A stretch of DNA of 64,000 bases from Leptospira sp. WS58.C1 (GCF_040833995.1 NZ_CP162137.1:3270001-3334000); one strand, 5' to 3'. Positions 25,647 through 37,455 are shown, counted from the first letter of the stretch. Notes: generated from the sequence alone by a model not told the origin. Made by a program: numbers and translations.

Positions 25647-26426
25647 CTATTCTAGGTAATGTTTGCTATATCTGGATTCGATGTCTTTAATATCGAAGAT
25701 GATAAAGAAATCCGTAGTTTTGAAAACGGAGTCCAACGCAGGAGTTCCGCAGATCAAAGATCCAGCTCTGATATAACCTTTGATCAATGCCGGAATCCTT
25801 TTAGAAACTTCCTTAATATCTTCAGGAGAATAATTCGTATCAAAACCTTCCATCTCGAATCCAGGAAGCGGTTTAACGTCGAAATTTTCTCCAGCTAAAG
25901 CTTTTTTGTCTTTTAGAAAAGCATACACATCGTTTGCAGCTTGAGCATCTGTGCTATGAACGGAGCCACAACCGAAAAGGTATCCGATATTGTTCTTCTT
26001 CATGTATTGAGCGAGTCCGCCCCAAAGAAGAGAGATCACGGATCCGTCTCTGTATTCGGGATGAACACAACTGCGACCGATCTCTGCAGGTTCTCTTTCT
26101 AATTCGTAAATTTTAGTAATATCGAATTCGTTGTCGGAGTAAAATCCGATATTTGCCTTCGCAACACTTCTACGCAGAATACGATAGGTCCCGACGATCA
26201 TATCATCTCTGTTCTTATCTACTACGATAAGATGGTCGCAAAATAAATCGTATTCGTCTCTGTCTTTACGTGTAGCTGCGGATTGAGGTAAACCTTCTCC
26301 CAACTCCAGATTGAATACATCATAACGAAGAGCTAAAGTTCTTTCGATCTCGAGTTGGTTCTCTGCGATCCGTACCTCAAGCTTACGCTCTACTTTTTGC
26401 TTGTTTTGGACTGTTCCTGATCCCAT
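25647..26426 (-). CDS. GNAT-fold acyltransferase, OlsB/hemolysin-like
   Basis: The ATG at 26426 follows AGAAGGACGACA and gives 259 residues (start [10 protein letters not shown]); an in-frame upstream ATG at 26468 lacks a ribosome-binding site. Features of OlsB-type N-acyltransferases are visible: [12 protein letters not shown] near residue 35, [23 protein letters not shown] near 75, and [24 protein letters not shown] near 115-138, the acyl-donor binding region. OlsB acylates ornithine to make lyso-ornithine lipid. No OlsA lies adjacent, so another amino-acyl or N-acyl product is possible. The gene is the most downstream of a minus-strand run starting with the glycosyltransferase at 33.8 kb. 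Confidence 0.78.
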   Translation of the reverse strand: MGSGTVQNKQKVERKLEVRIAENQLEIERTLALRYDVFNLELGEGLPQSAATRKDRDEYDLFCDHLIVVDKNRDDMIVGTYRILRRSVAKANIGFYSDNEFDITKIYELEREPAEIGRSCVHPEYRDGSVISLLWGGLAQYMKKNNIGYLFGCGSVHSTDAQAANDVYAFLKDKKALAGENFDVKPLPGFEMEGFDTNYSPEDIKEVSKRIPALIKGYIRAGSLICGTPALDSVFKTTDFFIIFDIKDIESRYSKHYLE

Positions 26427-26526
26427 TGTCGTCCTTCTTTTCCTTGTTAGGATGCTTCTATCTATCATCCTAAATGGTTACAGTCGGATTACGCTGGAAA
26501 GAAATTCCGATGACTGACTTGGTCGA

Positions 26527-26883
26527 TTAACCTGCCATTCTGCGGAGAGATGCAAGTTTTTTGACATAATCACCGAGGAATTGTTTCCCTTTCAGATCGA
26601 TTTGGGTGAATTGAAGCCCGAAAAGTCCCTGTGCTTCCTTGGAGGCGCTCAAGTGTTTGATCTTACCTAATGCTTTAAACGGCTTGTATCCGGGCAGAGA
26701 AACCAAAATTTCCACGCTGGAATGTATATCGCATCCATCAAATTTATGAGGGACACGAACGGCGATCCCTCCTTCGCTGACGTCCTGGGCGATGAGAATA
26801 TCTAAAAACCCGTTTCCCATCAATTGGAGTTGAACCGGTTGTTTAGGGAAAGGAACCACCCTTACCTGCTTTCTTTTCTCCAT
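26527..26883 (-). CDS. PilZ-domain protein, probable c-di-GMP receptor
   Basis: The 118-residue protein is a single PilZ domain. The two c-di-GMP-binding motifs are present: RxxxR as R4-K-Q-V-R8 at the N-terminus, and DxSxxG as D34-V-S-E-G-G39. The beta-barrel core follows (ILVSLPGYKPFKALGKIKHL, LFGLQFTQIDLKGKQFL). Such proteins transmit c-di-GMP levels to motility or envelope functions by binding partners. There is no output domain, so it must act through another protein; the neighbours do not reveal which. Confidence 0.88.
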   Translation of the reverse strand: MEKRKQVRVVPFPKQPVQLQLMGNGFLDILIAQDVSEGGIAVRVPHKFDGCDIHSSVEILVSLPGYKPFKALGKIKHLSASKEAQGLFGLQFTQIDLKGKQFLGDYVKKLASLRRMAG

Positions 26884-26996
26884 CGCGGACCCTCCGGATT
26901 AGAATAATGGCCAAACCTATATTATAAATAGATAAGACGGGAGAAGAAAACGGTTTTCTTCGAAAAATAATCGCGTAACACTTGTTCAAAATAGTG

Positions 26997-27818
26997 CTAA
27001 GTATTTAGTCCCAACTCTGTCTCCGCACCTTCTAACAAAGAGAGTTTGTATGTGGAAAGTATCTTGGAAACCTTCTTCTCGAACTTACGATTGAATACGA
27101 AAAAATTTAAGGATTTTTCCAAAAAGAAGATCATCTCTATCGGTTTCCATTCGATCACTCCTCGTTTGGCATCTATGATCTTTCCATGTTGCAATAACGT
27201 GGAGATGGCTCGTATAGAATGTTTCGGGAAGGTCGTTCTCAAAGCTTGGTACAAAGCCTTAGAGTCCGCTTCTAAAAAATGGAATTTACGGGAGAATAAT
27301 ACAGCGTCGTGAAAATATTCGGGACGGATCACGGCTCCATTCAATCTTAAAGAGATGATCAGAAATCCGATCAAGTCCGACATCTCCGGAAAAATACCTA
27401 AGCCGGGAACATCTTGACCGGGATACAGACGAGTGGAATCTCTTCCTTCCTGTTTCGGATGACGTGTCTGGAGCCAATTTACAACCAGATATTTTTCTTT
27501 GAAGAAGTAATCGTTGAGACGGATCCTATATTCTTGGATACTCAAACGTAGATGGACTAAAATTTCGTTCTGATCGGTAAGAGTGAGCTTTTGGTAAGTG
27601 TCGTCGCTTCCGGAAAGATCCAGTTGGAAGGAATCGTATCCTCGTTTTTTGAGTTCCGCGAGAACTCCTGTGATCTCGAAAAGTTCCCAAACACTTTCTT
27701 TTGTCAGTGAATGAAATAGAACTCCGGATTGAGCAACGTGAGAGTCCACCGCTGCACATAAAAAATCATCGTATACAAAATCGAAAAAACGCGGATTATT
27801 GTATGCAACCTTACCCAT
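26997..27818 (-). CDS. Conserved-looking hypothetical protein, 273 residues
   Basis: I do not recognise a family. The sequence is soluble and mixed alpha/beta, with no signal peptide. It begins MGKVAYNNPRFFDFVYDDFL and contains an aromatic stretch VVNWLQTRHPKQEGRDS near residue 110-130. The C-terminal third (SIRAISTLLQHGKIID through IEMIFFLEKSLNFFVFNRKF) resembles a winged helix followed by a hydrophobic helix, which could suggest a regulatory role. It is followed by the PilZ gene 113 bases on, in the same direction. Length and composition support a true gene; the function is open. Confidence 0.65.
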   Translation of the reverse strand: MGKVAYNNPRFFDFVYDDFLCAAVDSHVAQSGVLFHSLTKESVWELFEITGVLAELKKRGYDSFQLDLSGSDDTYQKLTLTDQNEILVHLRLSIQEYRIRLNDYFFKEKYLVVNWLQTRHPKQEGRDSTRLYPGQDVPGLGIFPEMSDLIGFLIISLRLNGAVIRPEYFHDAVLFSRKFHFLEADSKALYQALRTTFPKHSIRAISTLLQHGKIIDAKRGVIEWKPIEMIFFLEKSLNFFVFNRKFEKKVSKILSTYKLSLLEGAETELGLNT

Positions 27819-27903
27819 CGAATCTTTCGCTTTCTTTACAGTCTGGCAGGTTTCTTCCTTTTTTCAAGGAAATAAATCCGGTCACCAAACGATCTGAGAA
27901 ATA

Positions 27904-28800
27904 TCAAAGTTTCGATCTGAAGTTAGAGTACGCTTTCAAAACCTGATCGGGAGCTTCCGTTTGCGGATAATGTCCGATGCCGGAGAGTTCGTACACGTTC
28001 GCATCCGGTCTCAACTCTCTGAGTCGGTCCACCACATGTTTACCACTCACTGGATCTTCTAAACCGTCCGCTAATGCGTACGGGATCGGACAATCCAGAA
28101 GGGCCCCGACCCATCTCTCTCTGAAAATTTTTCTTTCTCTCATGTATCTTATCAACTTGTGATAGATCGCCTTTCCTCCTCCGTTGTTCACACATTCCCA
28201 GAAGCCGTCCAACTCCTCTTGGTGAGGTTTAGTATTCGGACCGAATACTTCCGAAAAACTTTTTTGGAAGGAAGTCTTGTTCACTAGGCGAGAGAATAAA
28301 AATCCCAAAGGACCGTTTAATAATTTTTGCACTGCCCTTGGTCTATGAGTCTCCGGAAAGATCCCCCCATTCAAAAAGAATACGGACTTTAAGTCGGGTC
28401 CACCGATCCTCTGTCCGGATAACTTCTCTCTAAATCTGGCTACCAATTCCTGGGCTACAGTATCTCCCAAATCGTGCGCAAGAAGATGTACTTTTTGAAT
28501 GCCTTGCTCTTGCAGGAAAAATTCGACCTGGTCCGCGTATTGAAAAATTGAATAATGTCCGTCTTTCGGTTTTTCAGAAAAACCGAAGCCTAGATAATCT
28601 AAGGTCAGAACTTTGTACTGAGGTGTAAGAGTTTCCCATACATCCTTCCAGTCCCAGGAAGAAGTGGGAAATCCGTGTAAAAGAAGAAGCGCTTCTCCTT
28701 CTCCACCGATCCGATAGAATAGTTTCCTTTTTTTCCATTCAAAGAAAGCTCCCGTTGCCTTCCAGGCCAAGGGATGGGTTCTCCAAAGCGGCTCCGTCAT
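27904..28800 (-). CDS. Alpha/beta hydrolase with aspartate nucleophile (haloalkane dehalogenase/epoxide hydrolase-like)
   Basis: The start at 28800 is chosen for the strong CTGGAGGAGTCT just before it; an upstream ATG at 28821 adds seven residues. The 298-residue protein has the oxyanion motif LLLLHGFPTSSWDW (38-51). The nucleophile elbow reads LLAHDLGDTVAQEL, with D110 where esterases have serine; Asp is the nucleophile of haloalkane dehalogenases, fluoroacetate dehalogenases and epoxide hydrolases. GIGHYPQTEAPDQV near the end supplies the catalytic histidine. A cap domain (about 130-215) separates the halves. The natural substrate is unknown; neighbours give no hint. Confidence 0.83.
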   Translation of the reverse strand: MTEPLWRTHPLAWKATGAFFEWKKRKLFYRIGGEGEALLLLHGFPTSSWDWKDVWETLTPQYKVLTLDYLGFGFSEKPKDGHYSIFQYADQVEFFLQEQGIQKVHLLAHDLGDTVAQELVARFREKLSGQRIGGPDLKSVFFLNGGIFPETHRPRAVQKLLNGPLGFLFSRLVNKTSFQKSFSEVFGPNTKPHQEELDGFWECVNNGGGKAIYHKLIRYMRERKIFRERWVGALLDCPIPYALADGLEDPVSGKHVVDRLRELRPDANVYELSGIGHYPQTEAPDQVLKAYSNFRSKL

Positions 28801-28878
28801 AGACTCCTCCAGAAGAGGCAATATTGTACTCCCTAGTTTCCGAATGGGAAGTGTAAAATCTATAACACGAAGGAAATT

Positions 28879-29835
28879 TCAGTCCATCGCATCTAAAAGG
28901 TTGGATAGAAAAACTTTTCTCTCCTTGCCTTCCGGAAATCTGCCGAGTCCCGCACCCATATTATCTTTAAGATGAGAAAGTTTAGAAGTCGCGGGGATCG
29001 CGCAGGTCACGGCAGGGTGAGAAAGAATATATTTTAAGAAGACTTGCGCGAAAGAAAAACAATCCCATTCCTTAAAATACTCCGGTAAGGTTTTACCGTT
29101 TGTATTTCTGAAAAGTCCACCTTCTTCGAAGGGACGATTGATTAGGACTGCGATCCCATGTTCTTGGGCGAATGGTAAGATACGATTCTCGGCTTCTCTA
29201 GTTTGGATAGAATAAGGTATCTGTAAGAAGTCCGGTTTTTCTTTTTCTGAGATACGTTCCATTTCAGAAAATGCGGAAGTCGTAAAATGGGTCAGACCTA
29301 TATAACGGATCTTCCCTTTTTCTCTTAAAGCCCTTAAAGTTTTGACGTGAGTTTGGGTATCTAGTAAATTATGGATTTGGAATAGATCGATCTTATCCGC
29401 TTTCATTTTTTTGAAAGATGCTTCGATCTGAGATTTTCCGGCGGCTTCTCCCCGGATCCAAACTTTGGTAGCTAAGAAAAATTTTTTTCTTTCCGTCTCC
29501 GAAAAATCCTTGGATAAGATCCCGAAAATTTCCTCGGAACGACCGTACATGGGAGAGGAATCCACCACACCTCCTCCCTTATCTAGGAACTCCGACAAAA
29601 CTTCTTTTAAAGGAGCCAAAGAAGAAGGAGCCGGATCCACATCTAAAGTTTGCCAAGTACCTAGACCGATTGCTGGAATTTCTTCTCCCGTTTTTGGGAT
29701 CTTACGTTTTAACATTTTAGAAGCTCCGGACGTTTGGGAGAATAATGGAGAAATCATTTTCTCCGAAAGACTGATACCTGCGGCGGATAAAGCCAAAAGT
29801 TTTAGGAACTTTTTTCTGGAATAAAAGTTTTCCAT
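28879..29835 (-). CDS. Aldo/keto reductase with Tat-like export signal
   Basis: I take the ATG at 29835, after ACAGGTTCTT, giving 318 residues. The N-terminus ENFYSRKKFLKLLALSAAGISL resembles a twin-arginine signal, with RK in place of RR. The AKR barrel follows: IPAIGLGTWQTLD, VVDSSPMYGRSEEIFG (catalytic Asp and Tyr), FFLATKVW (Lys) and LFQIHNLLD (His). All four catalytic residues are present. AKRs reduce aldehydes and ketones with NADPH. An exported cofactor-bound AKR fits Tat export of folded proteins. A cytoplasmic enzyme with a membrane-anchored N-terminus is the alternative. Confidence 0.85.
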   Translation of the reverse strand: MENFYSRKKFLKLLALSAAGISLSEKMISPLFSQTSGASKMLKRKIPKTGEEIPAIGLGTWQTLDVDPAPSSLAPLKEVLSEFLDKGGGVVDSSPMYGRSEEIFGILSKDFSETERKKFFLATKVWIRGEAAGKSQIEASFKKMKADKIDLFQIHNLLDTQTHVKTLRALREKGKIRYIGLTHFTTSAFSEMERISEKEKPDFLQIPYSIQTREAENRILPFAQEHGIAVLINRPFEEGGLFRNTNGKTLPEYFKEWDCFSFAQVFLKYILSHPAVTCAIPATSKLSHLKDNMGAGLGRFPEGKERKVFLSNLLDAMD

Positions 29836-29975
29836 AAGAACCTGTCCCGATTGGTCCGTCTTCTCGAAGCCCGAGACCAAATACTTATTTATAACCTAAA
29901 TTTTGGGACGGACTATAAAATTCTCCCCAAGCGGCCGAATTTTAAGGGCCGCAAGCCGGAAGACTCAACTAAAAA

Positions 29976-32734
<2,759 letters not shown>

Positions 32735-32738
<4 letters not shown>

Positions 32739-33862
32739 GCTGCTTCCCCCGATTTTCCTTTCGAACCGGAATAAATCTCTTCGCCCAATAAACTATAATA
32801 CGCTAATTCGGTTTTCTTAATGGTGTTTTTAACCGAAAATCTTTTTACGGATTCCTTATTAAAAGTACCCATAGATTTTCGAAATTTAGGATCTTCTAAT
32901 AGAGTCTTATAAGAAGCAGCGAGAGAGACCGTATCCCCCACCTCGGAGATGAGCGCGCCCTTTCCTTCCGCAAGCATTTCCGAAATTCCACCACCGTTTG
33001 TTGCCACGATTGGTAAGCCGGAAGCCATTGCGTCTAAAACGGAAGTCCCGAGTCCTTCTTCTTTGGAAGTTAACGTAAAAATATCGAATAAGGAGAGAAG
33101 TTCGGGGATATCCGTCCTGAATCCCGTGAAGATCACCTTATCCGAAAGTTTTTTTTCGGAGGCGATACGTTCCAGTTCCTTTCTGAGTTCTCCTTCGCCT
33201 ACGATTAAAACCTTAAATTTTTTATCCGTTTCTACCTTGGACAAAGCGTTGAGTAACGTTTTTTGGTCCTTATGATCGACTAATGCGGCGATATTACCTA
33301 TGATTAGTTCGTCTTTAGAAAGATTGAATTCCTTTCTTAAATAAGAAATATCCATTGTTTTTTTGAAAACGCCTAGGTCGATCCCGCTGTAAACGGTCAC
33401 TACTTTCGCCGGATCTATGCCATCCAAGATGAGAATTTCACGAATACGATTCGAAACACTTAAGTAAAGATCCACTCTGTCGGAAACATACTTACGTTTG
33501 CTGAACCAATTCTTTCTAAGTCTAAAATCCACTCTTCTGGAAACTATAAGTTTCACATGAGGGAGTTTTGCCTTCGCCATCCAAGCAATTGAATGTGCTT
33601 TTGCAGTATGAGCGTGTATAAGTTTGATCTCTTTGGAAACGATCAGTTCTTGTAGAGCCTTTACGGAACCGAAGTCCCATTCACCTTTTAAAGGAAGAGT
33701 AACTGTTGGAAGTCCAACATCGTTAGCGCGCGCCTCTAAAGAAGAGCCAGGTTTACATAAGATGAGTTGGGGGATTTTGTGTTTTTTTAAACCTTCTGCC
33801 AGAAGAAAAAGTTGCCTTTCTCCTCCTCTCCAGCCGGTTTCCGTGTCGATATGAAGAATCAC
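32735..33862 (-). CDS. GT4-family glycosyltransferase
   Basis: The 375-residue GT-B protein starts at GTG 33862. The N-terminal domain includes [19 protein letters not shown] and [15 protein letters not shown]. The C-terminal donor domain has [56 protein letters not shown] and [32 protein letters not shown], the E-x7-E type nucleotide-sugar site. Such enzymes act at the cytoplasmic face on LPS or other glycans. It overlaps polA by four bases, an unusual partner. The acceptor is unknown; envelope glycan synthesis is the likely role. Confidence 0.9.
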
Positions 33863-33987
33863 CCGATCAAATTGAGGTTCCCGCTTGAATTCTGCAAGAG
33901 TTCCGCCATTTCTTTTTAGGAAAAAGTCCTGGACAAACAGAATTCGTATTAGCGATGATTATTCTAATATAACAGAGGAAATCCAGA

Positions 33988-34776
33988 ATGTGCGAACTTT
34001 TGGGAATGAGTGCCAATGTTCCTACGGATATTTGCTTTAGTTTCACAGGCCTTGTCCAAAGAGGCGGGAAAACGGGACCCCATAAAGATGGATGGGGGAT
34101 CGCATTCTATGAAGGCAAGGGTTGCAGGGTCTTCCAAGATCCTCAGGCAAGTGCGGATTCGCAATTGGCGGAGCTCGTCCGGACATTTCCGATCAAAAGT
34201 AATTTAGTCATTTCTCATATCCGAAAAGCGAATCGTGGTAAGGTGGATCTGAAAAATACACATCCTTTTGTTCGGGAGCTTTGGGGTTATTATTGGACTT
34301 TCGCTCATAACGGGCAATTGAAAGGAGTGAAGAAGGAACCATTAAAAAATTTTGCTCCCGTCGGAACTACGGACAGCGAGCATGCTTTTTGTTGGGTTCT
34401 TTCCGAATTAAAAAAGAAGTTTAAGACAAGGCCTAAAAATGAAACGGTACTCTCCCAAGAAATCCGTAAACTTTTGTCTAAACTCGGAAAAAAGGGAGTT
34501 TCGAATATCCTGATTTCGGATTCCAAATATTTATACGCATATTGTTCCACAAAGTTAGTTTATATCACAAGACATGCCCCCTTCGGAGAAGCCAAGCTCC
34601 TAGATGCGGACTTAAGCATAGATTTTAGAGAGCATACAAATCCGAAAGACGTAGTAACCGTTTTAGCCACCAGCCCTTTAACCCAAAACGAAATTTGGAC
34701 CCACTTTTTACCCGGAGAATTTCAAGTTTGGAAAGAAGGAAAACAATGGCAAAGATTTTCTCCCGATATTAGATAG
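33988..34776 (+). CDS. Class II glutamine amidotransferase (YafJ-like)
   Basis: The 262-residue protein begins [12 protein letters not shown], placing the N-terminal nucleophile C2 after Met removal. Family blocks follow: [40 protein letters not shown] and [13 protein letters not shown], and [12 protein letters not shown]. This is the stand-alone Ntn amidotransferase class (YafJ/DUG3-like), which hydrolyses glutamine or gamma-glutamyl amides. The acceptor is unknown. The CULT-domain gene starts five bases after the stop, so they are almost certainly cotranscribed, which is the best clue to either function. Confidence 0.88.
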   Translation: MCELLGMSANVPTDICFSFTGLVQRGGKTGPHKDGWGIAFYEGKGCRVFQDPQASADSQLAELVRTFPIKSNLVISHIRKANRGKVDLKNTHPFVRELWGYYWTFAHNGQLKGVKKEPLKNFAPVGTTDSEHAFCWVLSELKKKFKTRPKNETVLSQEIRKLLSKLGKKGVSNILISDSKYLYAYCSTKLVYITRHAPFGEAKLLDADLSIDFREHTNPKDVVTVLATSPLTQNEIWTHFLPGEFQVWKEGKQWQRFSPDIR

Positions 34777-34781
34777 AATGT

Positions 34782-35153
34782 ATGCCGGATCTTCCTAGTG
34801 GCGTTCCTGAAAGCGAATCGATCGAAAAAAAAGAAATAATCCAAGAGAATTGGAAGTTATGCACTTCTTGTGGAGAAAAGATCACAAAAGAAGAATGGAA
34901 AACTTCCGTGGATGGAGCATATCTTCATAATTTTATAAATCCACTCGGGATAGAATTTAGGATACTCACATTCTCACAAGCGATCGGAATTACTTGGCAA
35001 AAAGATTCTTATCTGGAACATACTTGGTTTCCCGGTTTTGCCTGGAGAGTCGGAACCTGCTCCGCTTGCGGCTCCCATCTAGGTTGGAATTTTGAATCTG
35101 TTTCGGGTTCCAGTTCCTTCTTAGGACTTGTCTTGGGGAGAATTACTTCTTAA
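34782..35153 (+). CDS. Stand-alone CULT-domain protein, bacterial cereblon homologue
   Basis: The 123-residue protein is a single CULT domain. Zinc cysteines are C27, C30, C93 and C96. The tri-tryptophan pocket is W82, W88 and W102, with H80 before it: EHTWFPGFAWRVGTCSAC then SHLGWNF. Human cereblon, from memory, has H378, W380, W386, C391, C394 and W400, giving identical spacing within this block. In cereblon this pocket binds thalidomide-type drugs and C-terminal cyclic imide degrons. Bacterial single-domain CULT proteins are known (for example in Magnetospirillum), but their role is unclear. There is no Lon-like domain and no signal peptide. It follows the amidotransferase gene by five bases. 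Confidence 0.88.
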   Translation: MPDLPSGVPESESIEKKEIIQENWKLCTSCGEKITKEEWKTSVDGAYLHNFINPLGIEFRILTFSQAIGITWQKDSYLEHTWFPGFAWRVGTCSACGSHLGWNFESVSGSSSFLGLVLGRITS

Positions 35154-35207
35154 TTCCAATACTTGGTTGCAAGATTTAAAACTGAGGATTTTAATGAAGA
35201 ACTCCTT

Positions 35208-35594
35208 ATGAAAAATATCTCATTCTTTATTCTATTCATTATTTTAATCTCGAACTCCGCCTCTGTTTTCGGATCGGAACCGGAAGATGAGATCAAGGCC
35301 TTGGTTTCTTCCTTGGACTCTTGCAAGGATTGTGTTTTCGTAAGAAACGGTTCGGAACATAAACTGGATGAGGCAAAGGCTCATTTACTAAAGAAATACG
35401 ACGCAGCCAAAAGTAAAATAAGCAGCACGGAAGATTTTATCAAAGGATTAGCAAGTAAGTCCTCTATTACCGGAACTCCGTACAAGATCAAATTCCCAGA
35501 CGGAAAAGAAGTAGAATCCGAGAAATGGCTTACCGACAAATTGAACGAACTTCGGAATCCGCCACCCCCGACCAAACAAAAAAAGCGGAAATAA
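35208..35594 (+). CDS. DUF5329-like secreted protein
   Basis: I take the ATG at 35208 (128 residues); the frame opens earlier at a TTG without a good ribosome-binding site. Residues 1-22 are a signal peptide (KNISFFILFIILISNSASVFG). The mature part has CKDCVFVRNGSEHKLDEAKAH, TEDFIKGLASKSSITGTPYKI, and WLTDKLNELR, which I match from memory to DUF5329, a small periplasmic family of unknown function. A lysine-rich tail ends the protein. It begins 54 bases after the CULT gene on the same strand; shared function is not implied. Confidence 0.75.
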   Translation: MKNISFFILFIILISNSASVFGSEPEDEIKALVSSLDSCKDCVFVRNGSEHKLDEAKAHLLKKYDAAKSKISSTEDFIKGLASKSSITGTPYKIKFPDGKEVESEKWLTDKLNELRNPPPPTKQKKRK

Positions 35595-35696
35595 ATCTAC
35601 CTAAGCGAAAAATCACTTAAACTACAGCACTCTGTAACGAAAAAGTAATGCTCCCTTCATGGATTAGATACAAGAATTTAAGATGATCGAAAGTCG

Positions 35697-36932
35697 ATGC
35701 TTCCATCGACTTATATCAGTTCTTATCCTAAAGCAGGTCCCTTTCGAATATTAGTGGTGACCGAAACTTTTCCTCCTGAGATCAACGGAGTTGCAAAAAC
35801 ACTTCATAGAATGTTGGGTGATCTTTTACAAAGAGGCCATGAGATCATTCTGGTCCGTCCAAAACAAGGTCATAATGATTACGCAACAGCGAGCAATAAC
35901 TACAGAGAAGTACTTGTAAGAGGAGCAAAAATCCCCTTATACGAAGATCTACGGTTTGGATTTCCTGAAAAATACCTACTCCGTAGATTAATTGAATTAG
36001 AAAAACCTGATATAGTACACGTAGTTACGGAAGGGCCATTAGGTTGGTCGGCGGTAAGAGCGGCCAGACATGTTGGAGTTCCAATCATCAGCGATTTTAG
36101 GACAAATTTCCACGCGTATGCTAAATATTATAAATTCGGATTCGCGGGAAAGTTAGTCCATAATTATCTAAAAGGGTTACACAATAGGACCCAAACGACC
36201 TTGGTGCCGACTGCTCAGATCAAAGAACAGTTAACGGTACAAGGATACACGAATGTACAAGTGGTTTCCAGAGGAATAGATTCGGATCTATTCCATCCAG
36301 CTCGCAGAAATCCTAAATTAAAATCGGAATGGGGACTAAAATCATCCGAACTTGGAATTTTATATGTAGGAAGATTGGCTCCGGAAAAAAATCTGGACTT
36401 ACTTGTAAGAACTTTCCGCAGGATCCAATCCAGAGTTCCAGACACAAAATTGATCTTAGTAGGAGACGGACCTTCTAAAGGAAAACTACAAAAGGAAAAT
36501 CCCGATTTCATATTTAGAGGAATGAGAAAAGGAAAAGAACTGGCTGAACATTATGCCACAGGAGATCTATTTTTATTCCCAAGTCTTACCGAAACTTTCG
36601 GGAATGTGATCGTAGAAGCAATGGCATCCGGTCTTCCTATCGTAGCATACGACTACGCGGCTGCCAACCAACATCTCCAACACGGTAAGTCCGCTTTACT
36701 CTGCGGTTTCGATAAAGAAGAAGAATTTATAGAACAATCCTGCATCTTAGCGGGAAATAAAAAATTGGCCCTCAAGCTGGGTCATGCCGCGAGAAAAATC
36801 GCAGCTTCCTGTACCTGGGATGATGTTACCGATTCTTTGGAAATGACTTATTCTAAACTTTCTCTTTCTAAGAAAAGATCTGCAAAGTCCAAAAAAGCGA
36901 TAAGACTGAAAGTGCAAATGGTGAGGAGCTAG
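35697..36932 (+). CDS. GT4-family glycosyltransferase, alpha-mannosyltransferase-like
   Basis: The 411-residue GT-B enzyme starts with FRILVVTETFPPEINGVAKTLHRML, the acceptor-domain motif typical of GDP-mannose-dependent transferases such as MgtA and of SQD2-like enzymes. Donor-domain blocks are ILYVGRLAPEKNLDLLVRTF, LILVGDGPSKGKLQ, FIFRGMRKGKELAEHYATGD and [27 protein letters not shown] (E-x7-E). It may glycosylate a lipid such as diacylglycerol or phosphatidylinositol. The C-terminus is a basic tail. The gene stands alone and ends in a hairpin shared with the HxlR gene. Confidence 0.87.
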   Translation: MLPSTYISSYPKAGPFRILVVTETFPPEINGVAKTLHRMLGDLLQRGHEIILVRPKQGHNDYATASNNYREVLVRGAKIPLYEDLRFGFPEKYLLRRLIELEKPDIVHVVTEGPLGWSAVRAARHVGVPIISDFRTNFHAYAKYYKFGFAGKLVHNYLKGLHNRTQTTLVPTAQIKEQLTVQGYTNVQVVSRGIDSDLFHPARRNPKLKSEWGLKSSELGILYVGRLAPEKNLDLLVRTFRRIQSRVPDTKLILVGDGPSKGKLQKENPDFIFRGMRKGKELAEHYATGDLFLFPSLTETFGNVIVEAMASGLPIVAYDYAAANQHLQHGKSALLCGFDKEEEFIEQSCILAGNKKLALKLGHAARKIAASCTWDDVTDSLEMTYSKLSLSKKRSAKSKKAIRLKVQMVRS

Positions 36933-36943
36933 TTCTGTTAAGT

Positions 36944-36976
36944 AGTAGTAGTTGTTGTTTGCCAACAACTACTACT
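36944..36976. terminator. Long trinucleotide-repeat hairpin between convergent genes
   Basis: AGTAGTAGTTGTTG (36944-36957) pairs with CAACAACTACTACT (36963-36976) in a perfect 14-bp stem with loop TTTGC. It separates the glycosyltransferase from the HxlR gene and overlaps the last codons of the latter. A T-rich stretch follows on the plus strand only. Confidence 0.7.
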
Positions 36977-37379
36977 TTCTCAATTCTTTTGTCTTCGATC
37001 TAATAAAAGCGTCTTTGTCCTTCTTTGCCTCTTTTAATGCCGCTTTGATGTCTTTTGGAATATCAAAATACTTTTCCGCCCAGGTATAGATCTCAAAAAA
37101 GACAGGTAGTAGATCGATACCTTTTTGTGTAAGCTTATACAGAACTTTTAATTTGCTATCCGGATGGTCCGATTTTTCGATGAGGCCGCTTTCTTCTAAC
37201 GACTGAAGTCTGGAAGCTAAAATATTCGTAGCGATTCCCTCCTCCGATTTCAAGAATTCACCGTAAGTCCCTTTTTTATTAAACATCAGATCCCTGATAA
37301 TGAGAAGAGACCATTTGTCTCCCCAGATATCCAGGGAGCAACTAATCGGACAATTCGATCTTTTTTTGTTCACCGACAT
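36972..37379 (-). CDS. HxlR-family transcriptional regulator
   Basis: The ATG at 37379 gives 135 residues, the normal HxlR length; an upstream ATG at 37499 would run through the operator region. The winged helix is typical: CPISCSLDIWGDKWSLLIIRDLM (with the conserved N-terminal Cys), KGTYGEFLKSEEGIATNILASRLQSLEESGLI, and the wing KVLYKLTQKGIDLLPVFFEI. HxlR proteins respond to aldehydes, quinones or disulfide stress and often control an adjacent oxidoreductase. Here a divergent SDR gene fits that pattern exactly, and two matching palindromes lie between them. Confidence 0.88.
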   Translation of the reverse strand: MSVNKKRSNCPISCSLDIWGDKWSLLIIRDLMFNKKGTYGEFLKSEEGIATNILASRLQSLEESGLIEKSDHPDSKLKVLYKLTQKGIDLLPVFFEIYTWAEKYFDIPKDIKAALKEAKKDKDAFIRSKTKELRK

Positions 37380-37399
37380 AAAATTTATTCTAAAAAGTG

Positions 37400-37455
37400 C
37401 TTGCAAAAAGCAAGTATTTTTCAGTCTCCTATATTTACTTGCAAATTGCAAGTAA
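37400..37455. promoter_or_regulatory. Two CTTGC-N5-GCAAG operators between hxlR and the SDR gene
   Basis: Site A is 37400-37414 (CTTGC-AAAAA-GCAAG). Site B is 37438-37452 (CTTGC-AAATT-GCAAG), extended to a 10-bp perfect inverted repeat around one base over 37435-37455 (TTACTTGCAA/TTGCAAGTAA). Centres are 38 bases apart. Both lie just upstream of the two divergent starts (37379 and 37515). Confidence 0.8.
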
